Assembly (NCBI GenBank): GCA_905200645.1
Contig: CAJKLD010000015.1
Span: 1-54,568, forward strand
DNA: 54,568 nt
Source: an uncultured Phascolarctobacterium sp.
Lineage (GTDB): Bacteria; Bacillota; Negativicutes; Acidaminococcales; Acidaminococcaceae
Direction of reading: 5' to 3'
A program made the translations under genes and the position numbers. Within the stretch, counting starts at the first letter, position 1, and each line of letters starts with the position of its first letter. Shown here in pieces: positions 8,463 through 17,159 of the stretch. Below the pieces are notes generated by a model that did not search any database, was not told the origin of the DNA, and saw only the letters and a program-made list of their open reading frames with translations.

Positions 8463-9316
8463 TTTGCCTGTCCTCCCTGCTTATCAAATTCAATTTTGGG
8501 TGCCGGTGTAAAATCGGTAATTACCAGCACATGCTCTACGTCAGCAATATCTGCCGTCGCACTTACATCCGCTTCCTGTAAAAGGCCTACGCTGTCCATA
8601 CGGGTTTTAGTTACGGTACCAATCAAAATATCCTCCGGATGACTGCCGCTATAACCGCTGGTAACAACAACGTCACCCTCGCGCAGACTTGCTTTACGGA
8701 ACACATGCTCCAAAATCAGCATACCATTCGCAGCAGTTCTGCCGCTGATAACGCCCACAGCACGGGAATCATGACGCAGCACCCGCGCGCCAATTTTAAA
8801 GCGCGGGGAACTAAGCAGCAATACGCGCGCATAAGAGCTATAAACCTCATCTACAACACCGACTAAGCCGCCGTTGACCACAGCCATTTCCCGGCGCAGC
8901 CCCTTATCGCTGCCTGCATCAATATACATAAAATCACGCAAATCGCCATAGCTGCGGGAAATAACCTTAGCAGCCAGCAGCTTTTGACTTTTATGCTGTT
9001 CCTTATATTCCAAAAGCTCGCGCAGCTGCTTGTTTTCCGCATAAATAGACGCCATTTGAATATTGGCATTGCGCAGTTCAATATTATCCTGTTTTAATTG
9101 TGCGTTCTCGCTTTGCATTACAGTCAAAGCCTTCCAATAGCCGCGCAGACTATTACCGGTATTTCCCAAGCTGTTGAGACCGCTTTCCACAGGCAGCACC
9201 ACTGCTGCTACTGCCGCATTTACTAAAGGAAAACGGCTGCCGCCTGCAATAGCCATAGCCAGCATTCCCAAAAGCACAAAGACAAAGAGAACGCCCAGCA
9301 TTACCTTCTTACTCAT
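8459..9316 (-). CDS. mreC: Rod shape-determining protein MreC
   Basis: A 285-residue bitopic protein: one N-terminal membrane segment (about 5-24), a coiled-coil region (about 65-105, with an AENKQLRELLEYKEQ heptad pattern) and a beta-rich extracytoplasmic domain. It contains family segments near RSYGDLRDFMYIDAGSDKG and VVTSGYSGSHPEDI. MreC forms the periplasmic scaffold that contacts PBP2. The ATG at 9316 has AGGTAA upstream, and the gene follows mreB by 12 bases. The C-terminal tail is short, as usual in Firmicutes. Confidence 0.95.
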   Translation of the reverse strand: MSKKVMLGVLFVFVLLGMLAMAIAGGSRFPLVNAAVAAVVLPVESGLNSLGNTGNSLRGYWKALTVMQSENAQLKQDNIELRNANIQMASIYAENKQLRELLEYKEQHKSQKLLAAKVISRSYGDLRDFMYIDAGSDKGLRREMAVVNGGLVGVVDEVYSSYARVLLLSSPRFKIGARVLRHDSRAVGVISGRTAANGMLILEHVFRKASLREGDVVVTSGYSGSHPEDILIGTVTKTRMDSVGLLQEADVSATADIADVEHVLVITDFTPAPKIEFDKQGGQAK

Positions 9317-9328
9317 GCTGTTTACCTA

Positions 9329-10372
9329 TTATTTAGACGTCATAAAGCCTTTACGATAAATATCAATATTTTCCACAGCAATACCTGTACCCAAAGCTAC
9401 GCAATTAAGCGCTTCGTCGGATACAAACACCGGCATACCGGTTTCCTGAGAAATTAAACGGTCAAGATTACGCAGCATGGAACTGCCGCCGGTCATAACA
9501 ATACCGCGGTCCATAATATCTGCGCTCAACTCTGGCGGAGTGCGCTCCAAGGTATTGCGAACTGCATCTACAATCATGCTTACGGGCTCATCTACAGCTT
9601 CGCAGACATGGTTAGCATTTACTTCAATACTCTTAGGCAGACCGCTTAGCAAGTCGCGTCCGCGCACTTCCATAACTGCGGGATTATCAACCTTCATAGC
9701 AGTACCGATTTCAATTTTAATATTCTCTGCAGTACGTTCGCCAATAAACATATTAAAGGTTTTGCGTACATAACGTACAATAGCGCTGTCAATAGCATCA
9801 CCGCCGCAGCGTACGCTTTTAGCGACAACGATGCCGCCTAAAGAAATTACCGCCACCTCACAGGTACCGCCGCCAATATCTACAACCATGCTGCCGGTAG
9901 CTTCCTGCACAGGAAGACCGGCACCAATAGCCGCAGCCATAGGCTCCTCAATTAAGTAAGCCTCACGCGCACCGGCTTCAATAGTAGCGTCAATAACAGC
10001 ACGCTTTTCTACCTCCGTAACGCCGGAAGGCACACCTACCAAAATACGCGGACGCACAAAGGTGCGGTTATTCATAGCCTGCTTAATAAAATATTTCAGC
10101 ATGGACTGAGTAATTTCGTAATCGGCAATAACGCCGTCTTTCATAGGACGAATAGCTATAATATTGCCGGGAGTGCGGCCAATCATACGTTTAGCTTCCG
10201 CGCCGATAGCCAAAACCTCATTGGTATCTCTTTCCACAGCCACAACTGAAGGCTCGCGGATAATAATTCCCTTATCCTTGCAATGCACCAAAGTGTTGGC
10301 TGTGCCAAGATCTATACCCATATCATCGGACATATTGTTAAAAATACTTATATTCGGGAATGTAAATCTCAT
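9329..10372 (-). CDS. mreB: Rod shape-determining protein MreB (bacterial actin)
   Basis: This 347-residue actin-fold ATPase shows the phosphate-1 motif DMGIDLGTANTLV, the phosphate-2 region VVDIGGGTCEVAVISLG (near 160-176) and the adenosine motif MTGGSSMLRNLD (near 290-301). It forms membrane-associated filaments that guide RodA/PBP2. A GTG at 10378 is in frame six bases upstream. The ATG at 10372 sits 10 bases after AGGAGG and is my choice, though GTG cannot be excluded. It is the first gene of the mreBCD-mrdA-rodA block and follows radC by 14 bases, so all are likely co-transcribed. Confidence 0.97.
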   Translation of the reverse strand: MRFTFPNISIFNNMSDDMGIDLGTANTLVHCKDKGIIIREPSVVAVERDTNEVLAIGAEAKRMIGRTPGNIIAIRPMKDGVIADYEITQSMLKYFIKQAMNNRTFVRPRILVGVPSGVTEVEKRAVIDATIEAGAREAYLIEEPMAAAIGAGLPVQEATGSMVVDIGGGTCEVAVISLGGIVVAKSVRCGGDAIDSAIVRYVRKTFNMFIGERTAENIKIEIGTAMKVDNPAVMEVRGRDLLSGLPKSIEVNANHVCEAVDEPVSMIVDAVRNTLERTPPELSADIMDRGIVMTGGSSMLRNLDRLISQETGMPVFVSDEALNCVALGTGIAVENIDIYRKGFMTSK

Positions 10373-10386
10373 CTCCACCTGTCCTC

Positions 10387-11160
10387 CTAAATCTCTAAAG
10401 CTTCATCCTCTTGAAAGCTGTAATATGTACCGTCGCCGATTATCAAATGATCCAGCACAGGAATCCCCAAGGTTTTGCCCGCTTCTATTAAGACTTGCGT
10501 CAAATTGCAGTCATCCTCACTGGGATAAGGATCGCCGGACGGATGATTGTGCGCCACTACAATGGATGCTGCATGCTGCAAAATCGCCGGCCGAAAAACC
10601 TCCCGCGGATGTACTAAAGAATCTGTCAGCGTTCCTTCGCTGACCAGCTCCGTACCTATTACCTTATTTTTACTGTTTAATAAAATCACTATAAACTGCT
10701 CCCTTTTGGCATAACGCAGACGCGGCATCAAAAAAGCTGCTCCCTGCTGCGGTGAACCAAAATGGAATTTATCTAAAGGGCGGGCAGACGCCAAACGCCT
10801 GCCAATCTCTAAAGCCGCCAGCACTGTGGCCGCCTTAGCCTGTCCTAAACCCTTTATTTGCATAAGCTCTTGTAAACTGCTGATACCTGCCAGTCTTTTA
10901 TACAAACCGCCGTCAGCAGTCATTTCTCTACCTATGGTCAGCGCCGACTTAGACGCTGTTCCCGTGCGTAACAAGATTGCCAGCAATTCTGCATCTGTCA
11001 ACGCTCCGGCACCGCGCAAAAACATTTTTTCCCGCGGTCTTTCCTCCATGGGCAAATTTTTAATGGTTTCTTGGATACGCTCTTGATGTAAATTTTGCTT
11101 GATACTGCTAAAATTATTCCTATCGCCTAAGCAACAGCCACTGCCTTCGCAGCTTTTCAT
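10387..11160 (-). CDS. radC: RadC/JAB-domain protein
   Basis: A 257-residue member of the RadC family: an N-terminal helix-hairpin-helix-like region (IKGLGQAKAATVLAALEIGRR near 118-138) and a C-terminal JAB/MPN metal-binding domain. The metal ligands appear in HNHPSGDPYPSEDD (near 204-217). Biochemical function is unresolved; the old link to DNA repair is weak. The usual N-terminus aligns from about IKNLPMEERPREK, so the first 30 or so residues (MKSCEGSGCCLGDRNN...) are an unusual extension. The ATG at 11160 overlaps the maf stop (ATGA), which favours this start despite the extension. Confidence 0.93.
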   Translation of the reverse strand: MKSCEGSGCCLGDRNNFSSIKQNLHQERIQETIKNLPMEERPREKMFLRGAGALTDAELLAILLRTGTASKSALTIGREMTADGGLYKRLAGISSLQELMQIKGLGQAKAATVLAALEIGRRLASARPLDKFHFGSPQQGAAFLMPRLRYAKREQFIVILLNSKNKVIGTELVSEGTLTDSLVHPREVFRPAILQHAASIVVAHNHPSGDPYPSEDDCNLTQVLIEAGKTLGIPVLDHLIIGDGTYYSFQEDEALEI

Positions 11161-11729
11161 TCAGTCATTTTTACTCCTAATTCTATCAACATAGAATAAA
11201 GCATCGTTAAAGGGAGACCAACTACATTATTATAGCAGCCTTCGATTTTTTCCACTAATAAAGCGCCTTTGCCTTGAATACCGTAAGCGCCGGCCTTATC
11301 CAAAGGCTCGCCCGTATTAACATAGGCGGCAATTTCAGCGGCAGTAAGCTTACGAAAATAAACCTTAGTTATACAAACAGCCGTCTTTTCTTTACCTTGA
11401 TAACGCACAGCCACACCCGTCATAACCTGGTGACTGCGTCCGGAAAGGCGGGACAACATTGCTGCCGCGCTTTCCTTATTGACCGGCTTGCCTAAAATAG
11501 TTTCGTCGATAACTACAATCGTATCGGCAGCTACCACCGGCACAGCATCACCCTCTGCTGCCGCCACAGCTCTGCACTTGCCCAAAGCGTTATGCAGAAC
11601 CAGCCTTTGAGCATCGCCCGCTTGACCATCTTCTTCATCAAAAACAGCAGGACGTACACGGGAAGCTATGCCAACTTGCTGCAAAAGCTCTAAACGTCGG
11701 GGTGAAGCAGATGCTAAAACAACCTCCAC
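11157..11729 (-). CDS. maf: Maf family nucleotide pyrophosphatase
   Basis: A 190-residue Maf/HAM1-fold protein starting with the diagnostic ASASPRRLELL motif (residues 6-16), with VVAADTIV near 65-72, GKPVNKESA near 80 and GAYGIQGKGA near 147. Maf proteins hydrolyse non-canonical or excess nucleoside triphosphates (dTTP/UTP or methylated forms) to monophosphates and are linked to septum control. The gene sits between the RseC-like gene and radC, matching the classic maf-radC-mreB order of Firmicutes. Length is standard. Confidence 0.95.
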   Translation of the reverse strand: MEVVLASASPRRLELLQQVGIASRVRPAVFDEEDGQAGDAQRLVLHNALGKCRAVAAAEGDAVPVVAADTIVVIDETILGKPVNKESAAAMLSRLSGRSHQVMTGVAVRYQGKEKTAVCITKVYFRKLTAAEIAAYVNTGEPLDKAGAYGIQGKGALLVEKIEGCYNNVVGLPLTMLYSMLIELGVKMTE

Positions 11730-11752
11730 AATAATCTCTCCTTCTGCTCCGC

Positions 11753-12175
11753 TTACTTTTTGTTCATATCAATAACCATTTCTTCTGCCTGAATTTCAAA
11801 AATAACAGGCTGTCTGCCCTGGCGCACAGCGTCGCGTTTAAAAACATGAGCATAGCTGATAGTTACAATCTCCCATAAAATAACGCCGCCAATTAAAAAC
11901 GGCCATTTATCCATGTGAAAAAAAACTGCTAAACTGTTGCCAAACGCCAAACCAGCCAGCACGCCTGCTACCGGCAGACCGTACATAATCATTTTAGCTT
12001 TAGTTTGGTCAAAATCACGGTATTCCGCGCCAACAACATCACCTGTTTTTGCACCTACCGGATTCCAGCAGTCAAGATATTTAGGCAGGCCTTTGAGCTC
12101 GCTTTCGGTTTTATCAACCTTTACCTCTGCCCGTTCACCCTGCTTTTTTACTACAATACCTCTAATTTCAGCCAT
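11753..12175 (-). CDS. RseC/MucC-like membrane protein (SoxR-reducing family)
   Basis: The 140-residue product begins with a soluble beta-rich part, including KGLPKYLDCWNPVGAKTGDVVGAEY with one cysteine, which in RseC proteins is the CxxC/Cys-containing N-terminal region. Two membrane segments follow (about 63-80 and 88-105) and then a positively charged tail. This is the RseC/MucC architecture, related to RsxC-associated redox proteins. Only one cysteine is seen where proteobacterial members usually have several, so a redox role is uncertain. It stands 23 bases upstream of maf in the operon. Confidence 0.7.
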   Translation of the reverse strand: MAEIRGIVVKKQGERAEVKVDKTESELKGLPKYLDCWNPVGAKTGDVVGAEYRDFDQTKAKMIMYGLPVAGVLAGLAFGNSLAVFFHMDKWPFLIGGVILWEIVTISYAHVFKRDAVRQGRQPVIFEIQAEEMVIDMNKK

Positions 12176-12197
12176 AAAACAACAATCTCTCCTTTAA

Positions 12198-12488
12198 TCA
12201 ATATGCGTGAACAAAAATGTACCAGTAGCCAACACTAAAAATCACGCCGTAAATAGCAAAGAACACTAAAATTCCCTGCCAGGTAACAGGATAACCAAAG
12301 TTGATATCTTCACCGAAAATACCGCGGCGGTTAAAAAAAGTATATTTTTTACGTTTTCTGAACCACGCCATTTTATTTTCCGGTCCTACTAATTTAGCTA
12401 TCCAAAAAATATAAAAAAATGATGCAACAAATATCTGTATTACACGACTACAAACAGCCGTCGGGGCAACATTTTCCAAACCAGTCAT
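12198..12488 (-). CDS. Small two-helix membrane protein, unknown
   Basis: A 96-residue protein I do not recognise. Two hydrophobic stretches are visible, about residues 16-34 (VIQIFVASFFYIFWIA) and 73-92 (GILVFFAIYGVIFSVGYWYI), separated by a very basic loop (WFRKRKKYTFFNRR) that suggests a cytoplasmic loop with both termini outside. The ATG at 12488 has a strong GGAGG six bases upstream, which supports the full length over an internal ATG at MAWFRKRK. It sits between another unknown membrane protein and the RseC-like gene, at the front of the cell-shape operon. Confidence 0.7.
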   Translation of the reverse strand: MTGLENVAPTAVCSRVIQIFVASFFYIFWIAKLVGPENKMAWFRKRKKYTFFNRRGIFGEDINFGYPVTWQGILVFFAIYGVIFSVGYWYIFVHAY

Positions 12489-12505
12489 TTTTTACCTCCA
12501 CTAAC

Positions 12506-13015
12506 TTACAGTTGAATATATTTATCAGGCAGCTGTCTTTGCAGCTTTTTCAGGAAATCATCGCTACACTTAAACAGCAAGCCTGCCAGCTTATTATTCT
12601 TTTTACCCTCGGTAAATACCAACAATCTTTGAGGATTAGGGTCAAGAGAGCTATAACGATGGATATAATGCCTAATTTTAGTTTTGCGGAAAAAGCTGCG
12701 CACGTATTTATTGGTAAAGCTTTCTACCTTGGTCAAATCTACCACATAACTGCGTTTAATAAAAATCATACCTCGAGTGATAACCTCTAAGCGATGATCC
12801 TTGTAAAGAATAATCGTATATTTAAAGGATACACGCCAAAACCACAAAGCCAATAGCACCGTATCCAAGCCCCAACCGGCAATGCTCAAGTGACGAGTTT
12901 CCTGCACTTGCATCCACTCATAGGTATATAAACAGCCTATAAGCATCAAGGCTATAAAAGCAATCACCTTACGGCCAAACGTAGTACCAGATTCTTCACG
13001 ACATATTTCTTCCAA
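12506..13015 (-). CDS. Membrane protein with PH-like C-terminal domain, unknown
   Basis: A 169-residue protein with two N-terminal membrane segments (about 17-33 and 46-63) followed by a soluble beta-rich region. YTIILYKDHRLEVITRG and KRSYVVDLTKVESF recall bacterial PH-like (YdbT/YcxB-type) domains. The track frame can start at ATG 13030, but the only good Shine-Dalgarno (GGAGGGA) lies inside codons 2-3 of that version. A TTG at 13015, eight to nine bases after it, is the better start. It is the first gene of the long minus-strand envelope operon, with a TATAAT at 13073. No function can be assigned; position suggests an envelope role. Confidence 0.7.
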   Translation of the reverse strand: MEEICREESGTTFGRKVIAFIALMLIGCLYTYEWMQVQETRHLSIAGWGLDTVLLALWFWRVSFKYTIILYKDHRLEVITRGMIFIKRSYVVDLTKVESFTNKYVRSFFRKTKIRHYIHRYSSLDPNPQRLLVFTEGKKNNKLAGLLFKCSDDFLKKLQRQLPDKYIQL

Positions 13016-13072
13016 AAAAGTTCCCTCCATCTCTTATGTGTAGCAACACTATTCCATTTTTTAATCTTATTA

Positions 13073-13100
13073 ATTATATCAAAATTTATCGCTAAAGCAT
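13073..13100 (-). promoter_or_regulatory. Probable promoter of the cell-shape operon
   Basis: On the minus strand a perfect TATAAT (13073-13078) is preceded at 16 bp by ATGCTT (13095-13100), a weak -35. It is the only good candidate ahead of the first gene at 13015. Confidence 0.5.
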
Positions 13101-13149
13101 ATACCCTAAAGAAGTATTTCAAACAAAAAAATGTGAAATTTGCGGATAG

Positions 13150-13179
13150 AAAAAGGCTGCACCTTGTAAGCACAGCCTT
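13150..13179 (-). terminator. Terminator of obg-proB-proA
   Basis: Minus-strand hairpin: AAGGCTG and CAGCCTT form a 7-bp stem with a 13-nt loop, followed by a short T-run. It lies 32 bases beyond the proA stop and separates this operon from the cell-shape operon promoter. Confidence 0.75.
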
Positions 13180-13210
13180 GTTAATCAAATTTACTTTAAT
13201 TAGCGTTTTT

Positions 13211-14467
13211 TCAGCCTCTTATTTGGCCGTTCCCGCAGATTAAATATTTGGTGCTGGTCAGTTCGGGCAGCGCCATAGGTCCGCGGGCATGCAGCTTCTG
13301 CGTACTGATACCAATCTCGGCGCCAAATCCAAATTCATTACCGTCCGTAAAGCGCGTGGACGCATTTACATACACCGCCGCTGCATCCACTGTTTTTTGG
13401 AACAGCTGCGCCTGGCTGTAATCATTGGTTACAATACATTCGCTGTGACCGGTACCAAAGCGGGCGATATGCTCCATGGCTTCTTCAATGGACGCCACAA
13501 TTTTTACGGATAAGCGCAAATCGCCGTATTCCGTTGCCCAATCCTCTGCGGTTGCGGGCACTACATTGCTGTCAAAGGCCTGCACTGCCTCATCGCCGCG
13601 AATTTCTACTTTTACTTCGGCGTATTCGGCCAGCATGGCAGGCATAAATTCAGCGGCAATATCCTGATGTACCAGCAAGGTTTCCATAGCGTTGCACACG
13701 GACGGACGCTGAACCTTGGCGTTGTAGGCGATTTTTACTGCCATATCCACGTCAGCGGAAGCATCCACATAAGTATGACACACGCCTGCGCCCGTCTCAA
13801 TTACAGGCACCGTGGCGTTCATCACTACCATTTTTATTAAGCCTGCGCCGCCGCGGGGAATAACCACATCTACCAAACCGTTCATGTGAATTAAATCCTG
13901 CACGGCTTGTCTATCGCTTGTATCAATAAATTGAATTGCTCCCTCCGGCATACCTGCCTGCACAGCAGCTTCGCTCAAAATATTTGCTACCGTCTTATTG
14001 GACTCCATTGCTTCGCTGCCGCCCTTTAAAATTACCGCATTACCGGATTTTAAACACAAACCGGCAGCGTCAGCCGTAACATTGGGGCGCGCTTCGTAAA
14101 TTATACCAATAACGCCAATAGGCACACGAACCTTAGTAACAGAAAGACCGTTAGGCAGAGTTTTGCCGTCCAACACACTGCCTACAGGATCAGGCAGCGC
14201 CGCAACCTGACGCAGTCCGTCCGCCATGCCTTCAATACGCTCCGCCGTCAGCTTTAATCTGTCTAACATAGAGCTTTTCATGCCTTTAGCCGCAGCCTGC
14301 TGCATATCGCAGCTATTAGCCGCTAAAATTTCCTGCTGATGCTCTAACAAGGCCTGCGCCATAGCCAAAAGCGCTTTGTTTTTTACGTCTGTACTAGTCA
14401 CAGCAAGCTTAGCCGCAGCTCTTTTTGCCGCTAGCGCTTTATTCTTCACTAATTCATAAGTATCCAT
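13211..14467 (-). CDS. proA: Glutamate-5-semialdehyde dehydrogenase (ProA)
   Basis: A 418-residue aldehyde-dehydrogenase-fold enzyme reducing gamma-glutamyl phosphate to glutamate-5-semialdehyde with NADPH, the second step of proline synthesis. Family features include GVIGIIYEARPNVTADAAGLCLKSGN (about 118-143), ILKGGSEAMESN and the catalytic cysteine in RPSVCNAMETLLVH (near 255-268). The C-terminal GFGAEIGISTQKLHARGPM (about 377-395) is also typical. It follows proB by 37 bases. Length is standard. Confidence 0.97.
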   Translation of the reverse strand: MDTYELVKNKALAAKRAAAKLAVTSTDVKNKALLAMAQALLEHQQEILAANSCDMQQAAAKGMKSSMLDRLKLTAERIEGMADGLRQVAALPDPVGSVLDGKTLPNGLSVTKVRVPIGVIGIIYEARPNVTADAAGLCLKSGNAVILKGGSEAMESNKTVANILSEAAVQAGMPEGAIQFIDTSDRQAVQDLIHMNGLVDVVIPRGGAGLIKMVVMNATVPVIETGAGVCHTYVDASADVDMAVKIAYNAKVQRPSVCNAMETLLVHQDIAAEFMPAMLAEYAEVKVEIRGDEAVQAFDSNVVPATAEDWATEYGDLRLSVKIVASIEEAMEHIARFGTGHSECIVTNDYSQAQLFQKTVDAAAVYVNASTRFTDGNEFGFGAEIGISTQKLHARGPMALPELTSTKYLICGNGQIRG

Positions 14468-14504
14468 AAATTAACCTCTTTTATGCTCGTGCCCAAATCT
14501 GCTT

Positions 14505-15647
14505 TTACTGCAAAATTACTAAATCGTCACGATGAATAACCTCGTCGTAATTTTTATGGCCTATAATCTCAGCTATATCGCCGGATTTACAGCCCTTAAT
14601 TTTATTCAGCTCGCAGGCAGTATAATGCACCAAGCCGCGAGCCAGCTCGTGACCTTCCTTATCGATAACACTGACGGTACTGCCGGTTTGAAAATCGCCC
14701 ACTACCTGATAAATACCTGCCGGCAGGATACTGCAACCTCCGGCCTTGCGAATAGCCTTAGCACAGCCGTCATCTACCACAATGCTGCCTTGAATTTTTG
14801 CGCCAAAAGCCAGCCAACGCTTACGGAACTGCAAACGGTTTTCGCGGCTGACAAACAGAGTACCGATTTCCTCTCCCTGCAAAATACGGGGAATAGCATT
14901 TTTTTCGGTACCGCTGGCAATAACCAACTGAATACCGCTGCTGGTGGCCGCCTTAGCTGCTTGAATTTTTGTCGCCATACCGCCCGTACCGCGTGATGAT
15001 CCCACGCCGCCGGCGCTGGCTTCAATTTCCGGCGTAATTTCGTAAACCGTATGTACCAATTCGGCATGAGGGTCAACGGACGGATTGGCAGTATAAAGTC
15101 CGTCAATATCGGATAAAATTATTACTAAATCCGCGTCGATAATACCCGCTACCAAAGCGGACATATTATCGTTGTCGCCGATTTTCAACTCATCCAGCGC
15201 TACTACGTCGTTTTCGTTGACGATAGGAATTACTCTCTGATGCAGCAGCTCCATAAAGGTATTGCGGCAGTTGGTATAGCGATGGCGGTCGATAGCTTCC
15301 GTTCGGGTAATCAACACCTGCGCCACCGTCTGGCCATAATCGGCAAACAGCTTCTCGTAGGTATGCATTAAAACCCCCTGCCCAACAGCCGCAGCAGCCT
15401 GCTTGCCGGGAATAGTTGCCGGTTTGGCAGACAGTCCTAAGCGGTCTACGCCTACGGCTACTGCACCGCTGGAAACAAGAATCATTTCTTTACCTTGGTT
15501 CTGTAAATCACTAAGCTCCCGCGCCAGTCTGTCTATCTGACTAAAATTACGCTTTCCGTTGGCATAAGTAATAGTGCTGCTGCCAACCTTTACCACAATA
15601 CGCTTAGCTTTTTTTAATGCTTCACGATAAGATTGTGCTTCATTCAT
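14505..15647 (-). CDS. proB: Glutamate 5-kinase (ProB) with PUA domain
   Basis: A 380-residue kinase phosphorylating glutamate at the gamma-carboxyl. The amino-acid-kinase domain (about 1-265) contains VVKVGSSTITY, LVSSGAVAVGVDRLG and VIPIVNENDVVALDELKIGDND. The C-terminal PUA domain spans roughly 290-375. ProB is feedback inhibited by proline in the family. The gene sits between obg (18 bases upstream) and proA, so this is an obg-proB-proA operon. Confidence 0.97.
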   Translation of the reverse strand: MNEAQSYREALKKAKRIVVKVGSSTITYANGKRNFSQIDRLARELSDLQNQGKEMILVSSGAVAVGVDRLGLSAKPATIPGKQAAAAVGQGVLMHTYEKLFADYGQTVAQVLITRTEAIDRHRYTNCRNTFMELLHQRVIPIVNENDVVALDELKIGDNDNMSALVAGIIDADLVIILSDIDGLYTANPSVDPHAELVHTVYEITPEIEASAGGVGSSRGTGGMATKIQAAKAATSSGIQLVIASGTEKNAIPRILQGEEIGTLFVSRENRLQFRKRWLAFGAKIQGSIVVDDGCAKAIRKAGGCSILPAGIYQVVGDFQTGSTVSVIDKEGHELARGLVHYTACELNKIKGCKSGDIAEIIGHKNYDEVIHRDDLVILQ

Positions 15648-15665
15648 AGCTTCACCCGCTTTTAA

Positions 15666-16937
15666 TTAGTTATCTTTATATTCAAATACCATATCGCGAA
15701 TACGCACGCTTTCACCCTCATTAACGCCTTTTTCTTTCAAGGCTTCATCAATGCCCAAGCGTTTCCAAATCAGCTGGAAGCGATACAGAGCTTCGTCATT
15801 ATCAAAATTAGTCATAGCAACAAGACGCTCAATATTCTTGCCGCGAACCTCCCAATCAGTATCATTGCCCGCCACAATTTCAAAGCTGTCCGGGTCAACC
15901 TCGTCAAAGCGCGCCAAATCTTCTTCATCCTCTTCAGGCTCATATTGCAGAAGCAAATCATAAGCCTTATACATCAGTTCCCGCAGCCCTTCGCCGGTAG
16001 CAGCGCTGGCTTTAAAGATTTCATAGCCTTTAGCCTCTACATATTCCTTAAGACGGGCAAAATTTCCCTGAGCATCGGGCAAATCCATTTTATTAGCAAC
16101 TACCAGCTGCTTACGGCGCGCCAAACGCTCACTGTATTCAGACAGCTCCGTATTGATTTTATCAAAATCTTCGATAGGATCGCGTCCATCAACACCTGCT
16201 ACGTCCACAATGTGCAGCAGCACTTTAGTGCGCTCCACATGGCGCAGAAAATCGTGACCTAGACCTACGCCCTCATGAGCGCCTTCAATAAGTCCTGGAA
16301 TATCTGCCAGCACAAAGCTGCGTTCTTCGTCCAAACGCACCACGCCCAGCACCGGGGTCAGCGTAGTAAAATGATAAGCGGCAATCTCCGGACGGGCAGC
16401 GCTCACCTGCGCAATAATACTGGATTTGCCAACGCTGGGATAGCCTACCAAGCCAACGTCAGCCAAAAGCTTCAGCTCCAGCTTCAGCCAGCGGTTTTCA
16501 CCGGGTTCGCCTTTTTCGGCAAAGGTCGGCGCACGATTGGTGCTGGTAACATAGCAGGCATTGCCTTTGCCGCCGCGACCGCCCTTAGCAGCTACATACT
16601 GCTGACCGTCCTCCACCAAATCGGCCATTACAGTGCCGGTTGCATCGTCGCGCACCAGGGTTCCCATAGGAACCTTAACATAAACCGTATCGGCGCGCAT
16701 ACCAGTACAGTTTTTCGTACCTCCCTGCCCGCCGCGTTTAGCTACGTATTTACGTTTATAACGAAAATCAATCAGCGTATTAAGATTTTTATCTGCTACC
16801 AAAACAACGTCGCCGCCGCGACCGCCGTTGCCGCCGTTGGGGCCGCCTTTTTCTACAAACTTTTCGCGGCGGAAGCTGCTCATGCCGTCGCCGCCGTTAC
16901 CTGCTTCTACATAAATTCTCGCTCTGTCAATAAACAT
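15666..16937 (-). CDS. obg: GTPase Obg (CgtA)
   Basis: A 423-residue GTPase with the glycine-rich Obg fold (1-158, with GGPNGGNGGRGGDVV). The G domain has a P-loop GYPSVGKSS (about 166-174), a DIPGLIEGAHEG switch, NKMD (about 282-285) and an SAATGEGL G5-like motif. A C-terminal OCT domain spans about 345-423. Obg acts in 50S ribosome assembly and the stringent response. The start has GAGGAGAAAAAT upstream. In many Firmicutes obg follows rplU-rpmA; here it is the first gene of its operon behind its own promoter. Confidence 0.97.
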   Translation of the reverse strand: MFIDRARIYVEAGNGGDGMSSFRREKFVEKGGPNGGNGGRGGDVVLVADKNLNTLIDFRYKRKYVAKRGGQGGTKNCTGMRADTVYVKVPMGTLVRDDATGTVMADLVEDGQQYVAAKGGRGGKGNACYVTSTNRAPTFAEKGEPGENRWLKLELKLLADVGLVGYPSVGKSSIIAQVSAARPEIAAYHFTTLTPVLGVVRLDEERSFVLADIPGLIEGAHEGVGLGHDFLRHVERTKVLLHIVDVAGVDGRDPIEDFDKINTELSEYSERLARRKQLVVANKMDLPDAQGNFARLKEYVEAKGYEIFKASAATGEGLRELMYKAYDLLLQYEPEEDEEDLARFDEVDPDSFEIVAGNDTDWEVRGKNIERLVAMTNFDNDEALYRFQLIWKRLGIDEALKEKGVNEGESVRIRDMVFEYKDN

Positions 16938-17047
16938 CTTATTTTTCTCCTCTATAATAATACAAAAATAAAACTAAATTGAATAAAAGGTTACCGTGAA
17001 GATATCGCCTGCAACAAATAAAAATAGCGAAAGGTTCACTTATACAT

Positions 17048-17077
17048 ATTATATCTTGAAACGCCAACTTTATGCAA
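17048..17077 (-). promoter_or_regulatory. Promoter of obg-proB-proA
   Basis: On the minus strand TTGCAT (17072-17077), an 18-bp spacer and TATAAT (17048-17053). It predicts a leader of about 105 bases before obg. I see no riboswitch in the leader. Confidence 0.65.
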
Positions 17078-17119
17078 TGGTATAGGCAGTGAATTTTTAG
17101 CAACACAGTTTTTGTTAAT

Positions 17120-17151
17120 AAAAAAGCTGTTCCTCACATTGAAGAACAGCC
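17120..17151 (-). terminator. Orphan minus-strand terminator
   Basis: GCTGTTC and GAACAGC form a 7-bp stem with an 11-nt loop, followed on the minus strand by six T. No intact minus-strand gene lies upstream of it, only the open fragment at 17160-17315. Confidence 0.7.
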
Positions 17152-17159
17152 GCAAAGCA

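Noticed and set aside
16275..16982. A 235-codon plus-strand frame opposite obg
   Set aside because: It is antisense to a complete, highly conserved gene, and long antisense frames are common here because of codon composition.
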